Source: Klebsiella planticola ATCC 33531 (GTDB lineage Bacteria; Pseudomonadota; Gammaproteobacteria; Enterobacterales; Enterobacteriaceae). From it: 64,000 nt of DNA. Position 1 is the stretch's first letter. Every line of letters begins with the position of its first letter. The translations under genes were made by a program, and so were the position numbers. Shown here one piece after another: positions 42,504 to 49,979 of this stretch. The notes below the pieces were generated by a model. It did no database searches. It saw only the letters and a program-made list of their open reading frames with translations, and had not been told where the DNA came from. The stretch is taken from NCBI RefSeq assembly GCF_000735435.1, contig NZ_JMPP01000019.1:30462-94461 (forward strand), given 5' to 3'.

Positions 42504-44873
42504 TCAGAAATCGACGTTGACGCCCAGTTGCCAGGTCCGGCCCGGCATTGTCGCCAGCGCTTTATCGTAGGCGTCCTGATTCGTCGACGTCTCAATATTG
42601 CGGCTGCTCAGGTAATCCCAGTATTGTCGATCGGTAATGTTGTAAACGCCGCCGTTAATACGCACGTTTTTCGCCACCTGCCACCAGGCCGTCAGGTCCA
42701 GCATGCCGTAGCCAGGCACGCGCATGTATTCGCTGGAGGAGTCGGTAATGGCGGAACCCGTGTTGGTATAGCTTTCGCGGTTGGTGGCGCTGGCCTGCTT
42801 ACCTTTCACGAAGGTGGCGGTCAACGCGGTCCCGTAGCGTTTCGCCGGATCGTCCCAGGCTACGCCGACGATAGCCTTCATCGGCGCCACGCTGTCGAGG
42901 TCGATGTATTTGTCGCCGAGATAGCTGGATTTCGATTTCCCTTCACTATAGCCGTAGGCCAGCGTCGCGCTCAGGCCGTTAACCTCTTCAAACCAGGTGC
43001 CAAAGTTGAATTTGGCGCTGATTTCGCCGCCGTAGATATAGGCTTTATCGCGGTTTTCCGCCTGATAAATCGTATAGATATTCGACGGGACGTTGGTGAA
43101 GTGGTCCGGATTGCCGGAACGGGTGTAGCGGCTATAGGCGATGAAGTTCTTATAGCTGTTGTAGAACAGGGCGGTACGCATCGTGATCCCTTCGACCACT
43201 TCGCCTTTTAAGCCCCATTCGAAATTGTCGCTGGTTTCCGTGTTCAGATCGGTGTTACCAATCAGCGCATACTGCGCTCGTCCGGCGTAGCTGGAGCCGA
43301 GGTTCCAGGAGCCGTACAGCTGGCTGGCGTTGGGGAACTCGGCGCCGCGTTTATACTGCAGGTAGGTCATGGTACGCGGAGTGATATCGTACTGGAAGGT
43401 CAGGGACGGCAGCACCTGAGTATCGGAGTTTTTACCGTACAGGCTGGCGACGGAGGACTCCGTCAGCACGCTGCTGTTGGTGGTCAGATCGCCGAGATTC
43501 TCCGGTTTGGTGGATTGATGCACCACGCGCACGCCCGGGATCACCGCAAAGTTGTGGCTGTCGAGATCGAAGTTGATCTTATCCTGAACGAAGCCGCCAA
43601 GGGTGTAGCCCCGGCTGTCGGCTTCCGGCTGCATGATCTCGCTGTAGATACTCGGGACCGGCGACTGGCTGAACGGGCGCTGGGTTTTGGTGGTGCTGGC
43701 GTTGAGCCCGGCGCTCAGGTCGTGGCGACCAATGGATTTCGCCAGCGCGGTCTGAATACCCCAGGTGTCGGTATCGTAGTCAGAGTTGACCGTTTCCATC
43801 GATCCGGTGGTGCTGTCCGGCATCCAGGTCCAGTCATGGGCCTCGGTGTGCTGGTAGTAGACTTTGGTCGACATACTGTCGAGATAGTCATTCATTGGCG
43901 TCCAGTCGTCTTTCAAACTGATGCCCCAGCGACGAGTCTGGCTGGTCTGGTTGGCATCGCCAATGATGCTGTTGCCGCTGCTATCCCAGCTGTCAAAGTG
44001 GGTGTGGTTGGTTTTATGGTAGTAGTCGAGCGTGCTGGTCAGCTTGTGTTCATCATTTGGCTGCCAGATGCCGGAGGCCATAAAGGCATCGGAGTGCCAG
44101 TTGGCCGGATAGGCGTCAATCTTATCGCTGTTATTTTGGGTTTCCTGGCCGTCGCGGCGGCTGTAGACGAAAATGCCGCGTAGGGTTTCATCTCCGCCGG
44201 CCACCGTCACGCCGTTATGCCAGCTGCGGTCGGCAGAGTCGTAGCCGCTCCGGTAGCCGAAGGCGCTGGTTTTTCCCGGGCGCAGATAATCATCGGCAGA
44301 TTTCGGCTGGAAGGAGACGTTGCCGCCGATAGAGGTGTTGGCGGTTTCAGTCGAGGTGGCACCGGACTGAATATCGATGCTGCCGTACATATACGGGTCG
44401 ATATAATCGCGACCGATGCCAAACGTATTCAGGCCGGCACGGCCGACGTAGCCGCGCCCGGTCGCATCCGGCTGCGCGATGCCGTCGACATCAATCCCGA
44501 CGCGGTTGCTTTCCAGCCCGCGAATGTTATAACCGGTATAGCCGCCGCGGTCGAAGCCGCTTTTACCATTACCCGAGCCGCCGCTAGCGCCGGTCGCGCC
44601 GATCAGCGGTTCGTAACGCATGACGGAACCAAAATCTTTGGCCCCTTTGTCCTGTAGCTCCTGCGCGCTGACCGAATGTTCGCTGCCGGCTTTGAGCAGG
44701 GGAGCGGGTGCGGTGACGGTCATCTGCTCGGAGCTATCCGATGAGGTGTCGCTGGTGGTGGTGTGTGCGGTGGTATCAGCTGCCCCGGCGGTCGTCTGAT
44801 AGATTGCTGCAAGCAACGAAGTCACCAGCAGGCTTTTCTTAAACCAGGCCGGTGATTGAGTGGATTTGTACAT
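42504..44873 (-). CDS. hmuR: TonB-dependent heme/hemoglobin receptor HmuR
   Basis: This outer-membrane gated barrel takes up heme compounds using TonB energy. The start at 44873 (MYKSTQSPAWFKKSLL) lies 10 nt after AAGG and gives 789 residues, on the long side for HmuR/HemR. The signal peptide ends near AGAA; the TonB box is in EQMTVTAPAP. The plug follows (YNIRGLESNRVGIDVDGI, IQSGATSTETANTSIGGNV), then a beta-barrel ending in the terminal Phe (VNVDF). A Fur-box-like sequence lies 117 bp upstream, as expected for iron-repressed uptake. It heads the hmuRSTUV operon. Confidence 0.9.
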   Translation of the reverse strand: MYKSTQSPAWFKKSLLVTSLLAAIYQTTAGAADTTAHTTTSDTSSDSSEQMTVTAPAPLLKAGSEHSVSAQELQDKGAKDFGSVMRYEPLIGATGASGGSGNGKSGFDRGGYTGYNIRGLESNRVGIDVDGIAQPDATGRGYVGRAGLNTFGIGRDYIDPYMYGSIDIQSGATSTETANTSIGGNVSFQPKSADDYLRPGKTSAFGYRSGYDSADRSWHNGVTVAGGDETLRGIFVYSRRDGQETQNNSDKIDAYPANWHSDAFMASGIWQPNDEHKLTSTLDYYHKTNHTHFDSWDSSGNSIIGDANQTSQTRRWGISLKDDWTPMNDYLDSMSTKVYYQHTEAHDWTWMPDSTTGSMETVNSDYDTDTWGIQTALAKSIGRHDLSAGLNASTTKTQRPFSQSPVPSIYSEIMQPEADSRGYTLGGFVQDKINFDLDSHNFAVIPGVRVVHQSTKPENLGDLTTNSSVLTESSVASLYGKNSDTQVLPSLTFQYDITPRTMTYLQYKRGAEFPNASQLYGSWNLGSSYAGRAQYALIGNTDLNTETSDNFEWGLKGEVVEGITMRTALFYNSYKNFIAYSRYTRSGNPDHFTNVPSNIYTIYQAENRDKAYIYGGEISAKFNFGTWFEEVNGLSATLAYGYSEGKSKSSYLGDKYIDLDSVAPMKAIVGVAWDDPAKRYGTALTATFVKGKQASATNRESYTNTGSAITDSSSEYMRVPGYGMLDLTAWWQVAKNVRINGGVYNITDRQYWDYLSSRNIETSTNQDAYDKALATMPGRTWQLGVNVDF

Positions 44874-44989
44874 AGTAGCCACGCCTTGATAATTATTAGT
44901 ATCGGCTCACGCGTTACTTCCAGATTTGCAGGTGAGTCCCGTTGCTTCCGTTAGCGGACTCTGTTTCTCCATGATTATTGATTGCGAAT

Positions 44990-45008
44990 GGTAATGATAG
45001 GTATTATC
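44990..45008. promoter_or_regulatory. Fur box between hmuR and the SelW-like gene
   Basis: GGTAATGATAGGTATTATC matches the 19-bp Fur consensus at 15 positions. It lies between divergent hmuR and the SelW-like gene, so iron could control both. Confidence 0.8.
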
Positions 45009-45090
45009 GTTTGCAACAAAATAATCATGTATTCCCCATTTAATCTGCAATTTGTTTACAATCAGCCCTTTTAGATACAGCGAGAAAGTC

Positions 45091-45384
45091 ATGAGTCACA
45101 AAGCCGCGATTACGATCAACTACTGCTCTCAATGCAACTGGATGCTGCGCGCCAGCTGGATGGCTCAGGAGCTGCTGCATACGTTCAGTACCGATATCGG
45201 CTCGGTCACGCTGGTCCCGGGCACCGGCGGCATCTTCACCATTACCGTCGACGACGTACAAATCTGGGACCGCAAGCAGGATGAGGGTTTCCCGGATGCG
45301 GCTGAACTCAAGCGCCGGGTACGGGATGTCTGTTTCCCCGAGAAGTCGCTGGGCCACCTCGATAAGTCTGCCGATCCGGTGTAA
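45091..45384 (+). CDS. SelT/SelW/SelH-family (Rdx-type) CxxC protein
   Basis: A 97-residue protein of the thioredoxin-like Rdx family. The start at 45091 (MSHKAAITINYCSQCNWM) follows AGCGAGAAAG. The redox motif is Cys-Ser-Gln-Cys right after the first strand, the place where animal SelW has Cys-x-x-Sec; here it is a plain cysteine version. GGIFTITVDD and IWDRKQDEGFPDAAELKR complete the domain. Bacterial members have no settled role, though thiol redox functions are suspected. It shares the Fur-box intergenic region with hmuR and precedes ygbA. Confidence 0.85.
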   Translation: MSHKAAITINYCSQCNWMLRASWMAQELLHTFSTDIGSVTLVPGTGGIFTITVDDVQIWDRKQDEGFPDAAELKRRVRDVCFPEKSLGHLDKSADPV

Positions 45385-45418
45385 GCAAGAGGGGAAAACG
45401 GCTGCGCCAGAGGTCATA

Positions 45419-45441
45419 AAGGTGTATTATTTTTGCATCTT
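45419..45441 (+). promoter_or_regulatory. NsrR-type operator upstream of ygbA
   Basis: A 23-bp imperfect inverted repeat, AAGGTGTATT on the left and TTGCATCTT on the right, agrees with the NsrR consensus (AAGATGCATTT half-sites) at 17 of 23 positions. It ends 18 bp before the ygbA ATG, a typical repressor position. NsrR is the nitric-oxide-sensing repressor, and ygbA belongs to its regulon in E. coli. Confidence 0.7.
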
Positions 45442-45459
45442 TATTAATGGGGAAGCGCA

Positions 45460-45804
45460 ATGGCGGGTCAACGCATCAACCGGGAAAAAAAGACTATCCG
45501 CAGCATGATTTCGCTCTATCAGCGCCGCTGCCCGGACGCGCAGGCTGACGTGGAGCATTACCAGGCGCTGAACGCCTATGCCGATAAGCGGCTGGATAAA
45601 TGCGTGTTTGGCGAAGAGAAGCCGGCCTGTAAGCAGTGCCCGGTCCACTGCTACCAGCCGGCAAAACGCGAAGAAATGAAGCAGATCATGCGCTGGGCGG
45701 GGCCGCGAATGCTCTGGCGTCACCCGATTCTGACGATTCGCCACCTGATTGATGACCGGCGTCCCGTGCCGGAGCTTCCGGAAAAATACCGGCCTAAAAA
45801 GTAG
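45460..45804 (+). CDS. ygbA: YgbA, nitrous-oxide-stimulated promoter family protein
   Basis: A 114-residue cytoplasmic protein of unknown biochemical function, induced by nitric oxide in E. coli. Cysteines are grouped in the middle (CVFGEEKPACKQCPVHCY, a CxxCxxxC-like cluster after an earlier Cys), which suggests a metal or Fe-S site. The basic C-terminus ends ELPEKYRPKK. An NsrR-like operator lies directly upstream. In E. coli ygbA likewise sits near fhlA and mutS. Confidence 0.9.
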   Translation: MAGQRINREKKTIRSMISLYQRRCPDAQADVEHYQALNAYADKRLDKCVFGEEKPACKQCPVHCYQPAKREEMKQIMRWAGPRMLWRHPILTIRHLIDDRRPVPELPEKYRPKK

Positions 45805-45808
45805 CGGT

Positions 45809-45905
45809 GGCTTTCCCGGCTTGCGCAGCGCTTAGCCGGGCGACAATGCGTGCGGTCTGTCGGTACGGTCGCCCGGGTAAGGCGTCAGCCGCTACCCGGG
45901 GTCTC
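45809..45905. repeat. BIME-like pair of REP hairpins overlapping the end of sitD
   Basis: Two palindromes, CCCGGC/GCCGGG (45815-45840) and CCCGGGTA/TACCCGGG (45872-45900), form a composite like the one at 52196-52275. The second hairpin runs into sitD: it encodes that protein's last five residues and stop codon. Confidence 0.7.
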
Positions 45906-46742
45906 TGCGGACGTCGCCTGGGTTTGATTGTCGCGAACCGACGTCCAGACAAAGGTGATAATAAACAGCGCGGTAAACAACACCACGATGGTCGGCGCCG
46001 GGGCACTGTCAAGGTAAAACGATAGCCACACGCCGCCCAGCGAACAGCTTACGGCAATCGCCACCGCCAGCAGCAGCGCACTGATAAAACGCCGGGTCAG
46101 CAGCAGAGCAATGGCCCCGGGAGCAATCAGCAGCGAGATTGACAAAATAATCCCCACCGCTTTGAGCGTCGCCACGATGGTCAGGGCAATCATGCACAGC
46201 AGTCCGTAGTGCAGCAGGCCGCAGCGTAATCCGCTGGCTTTAGCCTGATGCGGATCGAAGGCGTGTAGCAGAAAGTCGCGCCACTTTAGCCCGATAATCA
46301 GCGCAATCACCAGGGCAATCGTCGACGTTTGCCCAATATCGCTGGCGGAAATCCCCAACATATCGCCAAACAGAATATGGTCGAGATGGACTTCGGACTG
46401 AATAGCGACATACAGCACCAGCCCGGCGCCAAACATCCCGGAAAAGACAATGCCCATAATGGTATCGCGCTTGATGCGACTGTTATCGTCGAGATAGCCG
46501 GTCGCGATGGCGCAGAATAGTCCGGCAACAAAGGCGCCAATGGCGAACGGGATCCCGACAATATAGGCCACCACCACGCCGGGAAAGACCGCATGGCTCA
46601 TGGCATCCCCCATCAACGCCCAGCCTTTCAGCACCAGAAAAACCGACAGTAGCGCGCAGGGAATGGCGACGATGGCTGCCACCAGCATGGCGTTGACCAT
46701 AAACGAAAACTGGAACGGTTCGAGAAGCGTGGTCAGCAGCAT
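45885..46742 (-). CDS. sitD: Manganese/iron ABC transporter permease SitD
   Basis: One of two inner-membrane permeases of the SitABCD Mn(II)/Fe(II) importer. The start at 46742 (MLLTTLLEPFQFSFMVNAML) gives 285 residues and overlaps sitC by 10 bp; the open frame extends further upstream only as antisense-style sequence inside sitC. About eight membrane helices are present, with the ABC-3 family stretches GDAMSHAVFPGVVVAYIVG and SLLIAPGAIALLLTRRF. The final residues TPGSG and the stop are supplied by a REP element. Confidence 0.93.
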   Translation of the reverse strand: MLLTTLLEPFQFSFMVNAMLVAAIVAIPCALLSVFLVLKGWALMGDAMSHAVFPGVVVAYIVGIPFAIGAFVAGLFCAIATGYLDDNSRIKRDTIMGIVFSGMFGAGLVLYVAIQSEVHLDHILFGDMLGISASDIGQTSTIALVIALIIGLKWRDFLLHAFDPHQAKASGLRCGLLHYGLLCMIALTIVATLKAVGIILSISLLIAPGAIALLLTRRFISALLLAVAIAVSCSLGGVWLSFYLDSAPAPTIVVLFTALFIITFVWTSVRDNQTQATSAETPGSG

Positions 46743-47584
46743 GATCCCTCCCTGGCGCGACGGCGGTTGGCCAGCAGGCCGTGTTTGGGAGCAAAGACAA
46801 AGGTCACCAGAAAGAGCAAGGTCTGGGCCACGACGATAATGCCGCCGGTTGCGCCATCCAGATAGTAGCTCAGCCAGGCGCCGAAAAAACTGGTCAGGCT
46901 GCCAATAGCGACGGCAATCGCCAGCAGGCGTGGAAAGCGGTCGGTCAGCAGCCAGGCGGTCGCTCCCGGAGTGACTACCAGGCAAATGACCAGGAAGGCG
47001 CCCACGGTTTGCAATGCCGCCACGGTACAGGCGGCCAGCAGCGTGAAGAACAGCAGCTTGAGCCCGGTGGTGTTCAGGCCAATGGATCGGGCGTGGCTCT
47101 CATCGAAAAAGGTCACCATCAGGTCTTTCCATTTCAGCAGCAGAATCACCATTGAAATCGAGCCGATGGCCGCCAGCTGAATAATATCTTCCGGGGCGAT
47201 CGCCAGGATATTGCCGAGAATAATGGTCTGGATATTTACCGAGGTTGGGTTGAGCGACACCATAAACAGCCCGATACCGAAGAACGACGAAAAAATCAGA
47301 CCGATAATGGCATCCTCTTTGAGCTTCGAACGCTGGTTGAGAAACAGCATGCTGCCCGCCGCCAGTCCTCCGGAGAGAAAAGCGCCGACGGCGAAGGGCA
47401 GGCCGAGCATATACGCTCCCGCCACGCCCGGTACGATGGAGTGGGAGAGGGCATCGCCAATCAGCGACCAGCCTTTTAGCATCAGGTAGCAGGAGAGAAA
47501 GGCGCACACGCCGCCCACCAGCGCCGATACCCACATCGCATTCAGCATATACTGATAGCCGAACGGCTCGATTAGCCAGTTCAT
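46733..47584 (-). CDS. sitC: Manganese/iron ABC transporter permease SitC
   Basis: The second permease of SitABCD, 283 residues with about eight membrane helices (LMLKGWSLIGDALSHSIVPG near the N-terminus; LVICLVVTPGATAWLLTDRF toward the end). It resembles SitD, as expected for the paralogous pair. Its ATG overlaps the sitB stop and its end overlaps sitD. Confidence 0.94.
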   Translation of the reverse strand: MNWLIEPFGYQYMLNAMWVSALVGGVCAFLSCYLMLKGWSLIGDALSHSIVPGVAGAYMLGLPFAVGAFLSGGLAAGSMLFLNQRSKLKEDAIIGLIFSSFFGIGLFMVSLNPTSVNIQTIILGNILAIAPEDIIQLAAIGSISMVILLLKWKDLMVTFFDESHARSIGLNTTGLKLLFFTLLAACTVAALQTVGAFLVICLVVTPGATAWLLTDRFPRLLAIAVAIGSLTSFFGAWLSYYLDGATGGIIVVAQTLLFLVTFVFAPKHGLLANRRRAREGSCC

Positions 47585-48402
47585 CCTTCTCCTCCCGTCG
47601 TCCGACGGCTGATAAACGGCCGTTCATCGTCGGTGATAATCTGCTCTTCTCCGCCGCTGAGCACCACGTGGCGCAGCGCGCCGCTGAAAGCGAGTTCGAG
47701 GTTGGCAGCGGTAAAGGTTGTTTCCGTCGGTCCGCTGGCCAACACGGTGCCTTTGACCATCACCGTGTAATCGCAAAACTCGCTGACCGAACCGAGATTG
47801 TGGGTCGAAACCAGCAGGGTACAGCCGTCGTCGCGCAGCTCGCGCAGCAGGGTGATGATCTGGGTTTCGGTCTGGACGTCAACGCCGGTAAACGGCTCAT
47901 CCAGCAGAATGACCTTGCCCTGCTGAGCGATGGCGCGGGCAAGGAACACCCGTTTTTTCTGTCCGCCGGACAGCTCGCCGATTTGCCGGTGGCGATAGTC
48001 GCTCATCCCGACGCGGGCCAGCGCCGCATCAACCACTTCCCGGTCATAGGCTTTGGCCCGTCGCAGCCAGCCCATATGTCCGTAGCGGCCCATCATGACG
48101 ACATCCTCCACCAGTACCGGGAAGGTCCAGTCAACGTCCTCTGATTGCGGGACATAGGCCACCAGGTTCTGGCGCAGCGCGCGATGAACCGGCTGGCCAA
48201 GTATGGCAATCTCGCCATGGGACAGACGAACAAAGCCCATCAGCGCTTTAAACAGCGTCGATTTTCCCGAACCATTGATGCCCACCAGCGCGGCAATGGA
48301 GCCGCGTGGTACGCTGAAGGTGGCATCGCGCAGCGCGGTGTGGCCGTTGCGATAGGTTACGCTGACCCGGTTGACCGAGAGGCCAGGCAGATCGGCGGTC
48401 AT
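47581..48402 (-). CDS. sitB: Manganese/iron ABC transporter ATP-binding protein SitB
   Basis: The ATPase of the Sit importer, 273 residues. Walker A is GINGSGKSTLFK, the signature LSGGQKKRVFLARAIAQ, Walker B VILLDEPFTGVD, and the switch histidine is in VSTHNLGS. It overlaps sitA and sitC by 4 bp each, so the operon is fully translationally coupled. Confidence 0.95.
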   Translation of the reverse strand: MTADLPGLSVNRVSVTYRNGHTALRDATFSVPRGSIAALVGINGSGKSTLFKALMGFVRLSHGEIAILGQPVHRALRQNLVAYVPQSEDVDWTFPVLVEDVVMMGRYGHMGWLRRAKAYDREVVDAALARVGMSDYRHRQIGELSGGQKKRVFLARAIAQQGKVILLDEPFTGVDVQTETQIITLLRELRDDGCTLLVSTHNLGSVSEFCDYTVMVKGTVLASGPTETTFTAANLELAFSGALRHVVLSGGEEQIITDDERPFISRRTTGGEG

Positions 48403-49316
48403 GGCTGTTTCCTCATCCCATCGTTGATGCCCTGGACGATGGTTTGCGTCGTAACGCGCAGCAGATCCAGGTAGGTGGGAACCGGGCCATCGGCGGCGCT
48501 CAGGGAGTCAACATAAAGCACGCCGCCATAATGGGCGCCGGCTTCCCGCGCCACCTGGCGCGCCGGTTTATCTGAAATAGTGCTTTCGCTGAAGATGGTC
48601 GGGATATGCTCTTTCTTCATGGTGTCGATGGTTTTACGCACCTGCTGCGGCGTGCCCTGCTGGTCGGCATTGATTGGCCACAGGTAGCGCTCTTTCAGCC
48701 CGTTGTCGCGGGCCAGATAGGAGAACGCGCCTTCGCTGGTCACCAGCCAACGCTTCTCTACCGGCAGTTTCGCCAGCTCCGCCTTCAGCGGCGCCATAGT
48801 CTGGCGGATTTTCTCTTTATAGATGGCGGCATTCTGACGATAGGTCTGCGCATTCGCAGGGTCGTATTTGCTCAGCGCATCACGGATGTTATCGACGTAG
48901 ATCAGCGCGTTATCCGCCGACATCCACGCATGGGGGTTGGGCTTACCGTTATAGGGACCTTCGCTGATCCCCATTGGCTGAATCCCCTCGCTGACGACCA
49001 CTTCCGGGACCCCTTTCAGGTGCTGATAAAAGCGGGCGAACCACAGTTCCAGGTTCAGACCGTTGGTGAGGATCAGCTGTGCCCCCTGGGCGCGTTTAAT
49101 ATCGCCGGGCGTCGGCTGGTATTCGTGGATCTCGGCGCCGGGTTTGGTAATCGAGCTGACCTGGGCCGCCTCTCCGGCGACGTTTTGCGCCATATCGGCA
49201 ATCACCGTAAAGGTGGTGATCACTTTGAATTTTTCGCTGGCCTGAGCCGGGGCGATCGCCAACAGGCCGAGCAGAGCGGTAAAGATCAGGTGCTTCAGAG
49301 GCGGCAGGTGCAGCAT
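48399..49316 (-). CDS. sitA: Periplasmic Mn/Fe-binding protein SitA
   Basis: SitA is the substrate-binding lipoprotein-like component (cluster A-I, PsaA/TroA type) that binds Mn(II) and Fe(II). The ATG at 49316 gives 305 residues with signal peptide MLHLPPLKHLIFTALLGL...AQA; a GTG four codons upstream is less likely. Conserved ligand regions are EIHEYQPTPGDIK, PNPHAWMSAD and IFSESTISDKPA. An MntR-like and a Fur-like site lie 60-100 bp upstream, matching dual manganese and iron control. Confidence 0.94.
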   Translation of the reverse strand: MLHLPPLKHLIFTALLGLLAIAPAQASEKFKVITTFTVIADMAQNVAGEAAQVSSITKPGAEIHEYQPTPGDIKRAQGAQLILTNGLNLELWFARFYQHLKGVPEVVVSEGIQPMGISEGPYNGKPNPHAWMSADNALIYVDNIRDALSKYDPANAQTYRQNAAIYKEKIRQTMAPLKAELAKLPVEKRWLVTSEGAFSYLARDNGLKERYLWPINADQQGTPQQVRKTIDTMKKEHIPTIFSESTISDKPARQVAREAGAHYGGVLYVDSLSAADGPVPTYLDLLRVTTQTIVQGINDGMRKQP

Positions 49317-49374
49317 AGGATCCCTCACATCATTGTGGTTAATTAATCATCTGTTATAGCCATTGCTATGTTAT

Positions 49375-49412
49375 ATAGCACAGGCTATTTATAAATGAAA
49401 ATGATTATTATT
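49375..49412 (-). promoter_or_regulatory. MntR-like and Fur-like operators upstream of sitA
   Basis: ATAGC-ACAG-GCTAT (49375-49388) is an exact inverted repeat of the MntR half-site known from sit and mntH promoters. Next to it TGAAAATGATTATTATTTA (about 49396-49413) is a looser Fur-box match. The order agrees with dual Mn and Fe repression of sitABCD. Confidence 0.65.
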
Positions 49413-49512
49413 TAAATGCTGAGAGGAAAACCGTACAAACCGGCTGTCGCGGGGAAAATGGCAAGACGTTTCAAAGAACGCCGTTTCGTGTGAAGCGGCG
49501 TTGGAGTGCGGA

Positions 49513-49941
49513 TTACGCGCGGATGGCGAGGAGAATGGCCGAGGCTTTGATCAGCGCAATCACGCGGCTGCCCTCGACCAGCTTCATCTCTTCCTGACTT
49601 TCATTGGTGACGACGGCGATGATAGCGAAGCCCGCGTCGGTTTTGATGTGCACCGTCGCGTTGACCGCCCCTTCAGTGATGCGGGTGACGCTCCCGGCAA
49701 ACTGATTGCGCGCGGAGAACTTCAGGCCGCAATCCTCTGTGGCCAGGGTGACCCACGGCGCTTTAATCAGCGCGATGGCTTCTTTACCGGCAACCAGACC
49801 CAGCGCCTCCTTGCTGCTGTGGGTGACGATCGCCACCAGTTTTGCGCCGCCGGCGAGGGTCAATTCCACTTCATCGTTGGCCGCGCCGGCGGCAACTGCG
49901 CTGACCGTGCCGGTCAACTGGTTACGTGCTGATACCGCCAT
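49513..49941 (-). CDS. Double Mop/TOBE-domain molybdate-binding protein
   Basis: A 142-residue protein made of two tandem Mop domains: SARNQLTGTVSAV at the start and SARNQFAGSVTRI near residue 76, each followed by a VIALIKAS/EAIALIKAP strand. Such molbindins store or buffer molybdate in the cytoplasm. It starts 38 bp after the fhlA stop on the same strand and could share its transcript. The location fits a supply role for the molybdenum-dependent formate dehydrogenase that partners hydrogenase-3, and FhlA activity itself depends on molybdate in E. coli. Confidence 0.88.
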   Translation of the reverse strand: MAVSARNQLTGTVSAVAAGAANDEVELTLAGGAKLVAIVTHSSKEALGLVAGKEAIALIKAPWVTLATEDCGLKFSARNQFAGSVTRITEGAVNATVHIKTDAGFAIIAVVTNESQEEMKLVEGSRVIALIKASAILLAIRA

Positions 49942-49979
49942 AAAATCTCCTTGTGTGGCTGATTAAGTGAGTACAGGAC

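Noticed and set aside
44907..45092. Possible hemP gene upstream of hmuR
   Set aside because: The translation does not resemble HemP, and the frame covers the Fur box; it is a chance frame.
46743..46985. N-terminal extension of sitD
   Set aside because: The extra 81 codons overlap sitC and lack hydrophobic or family sequence; the start at 46742 gives the normal length.
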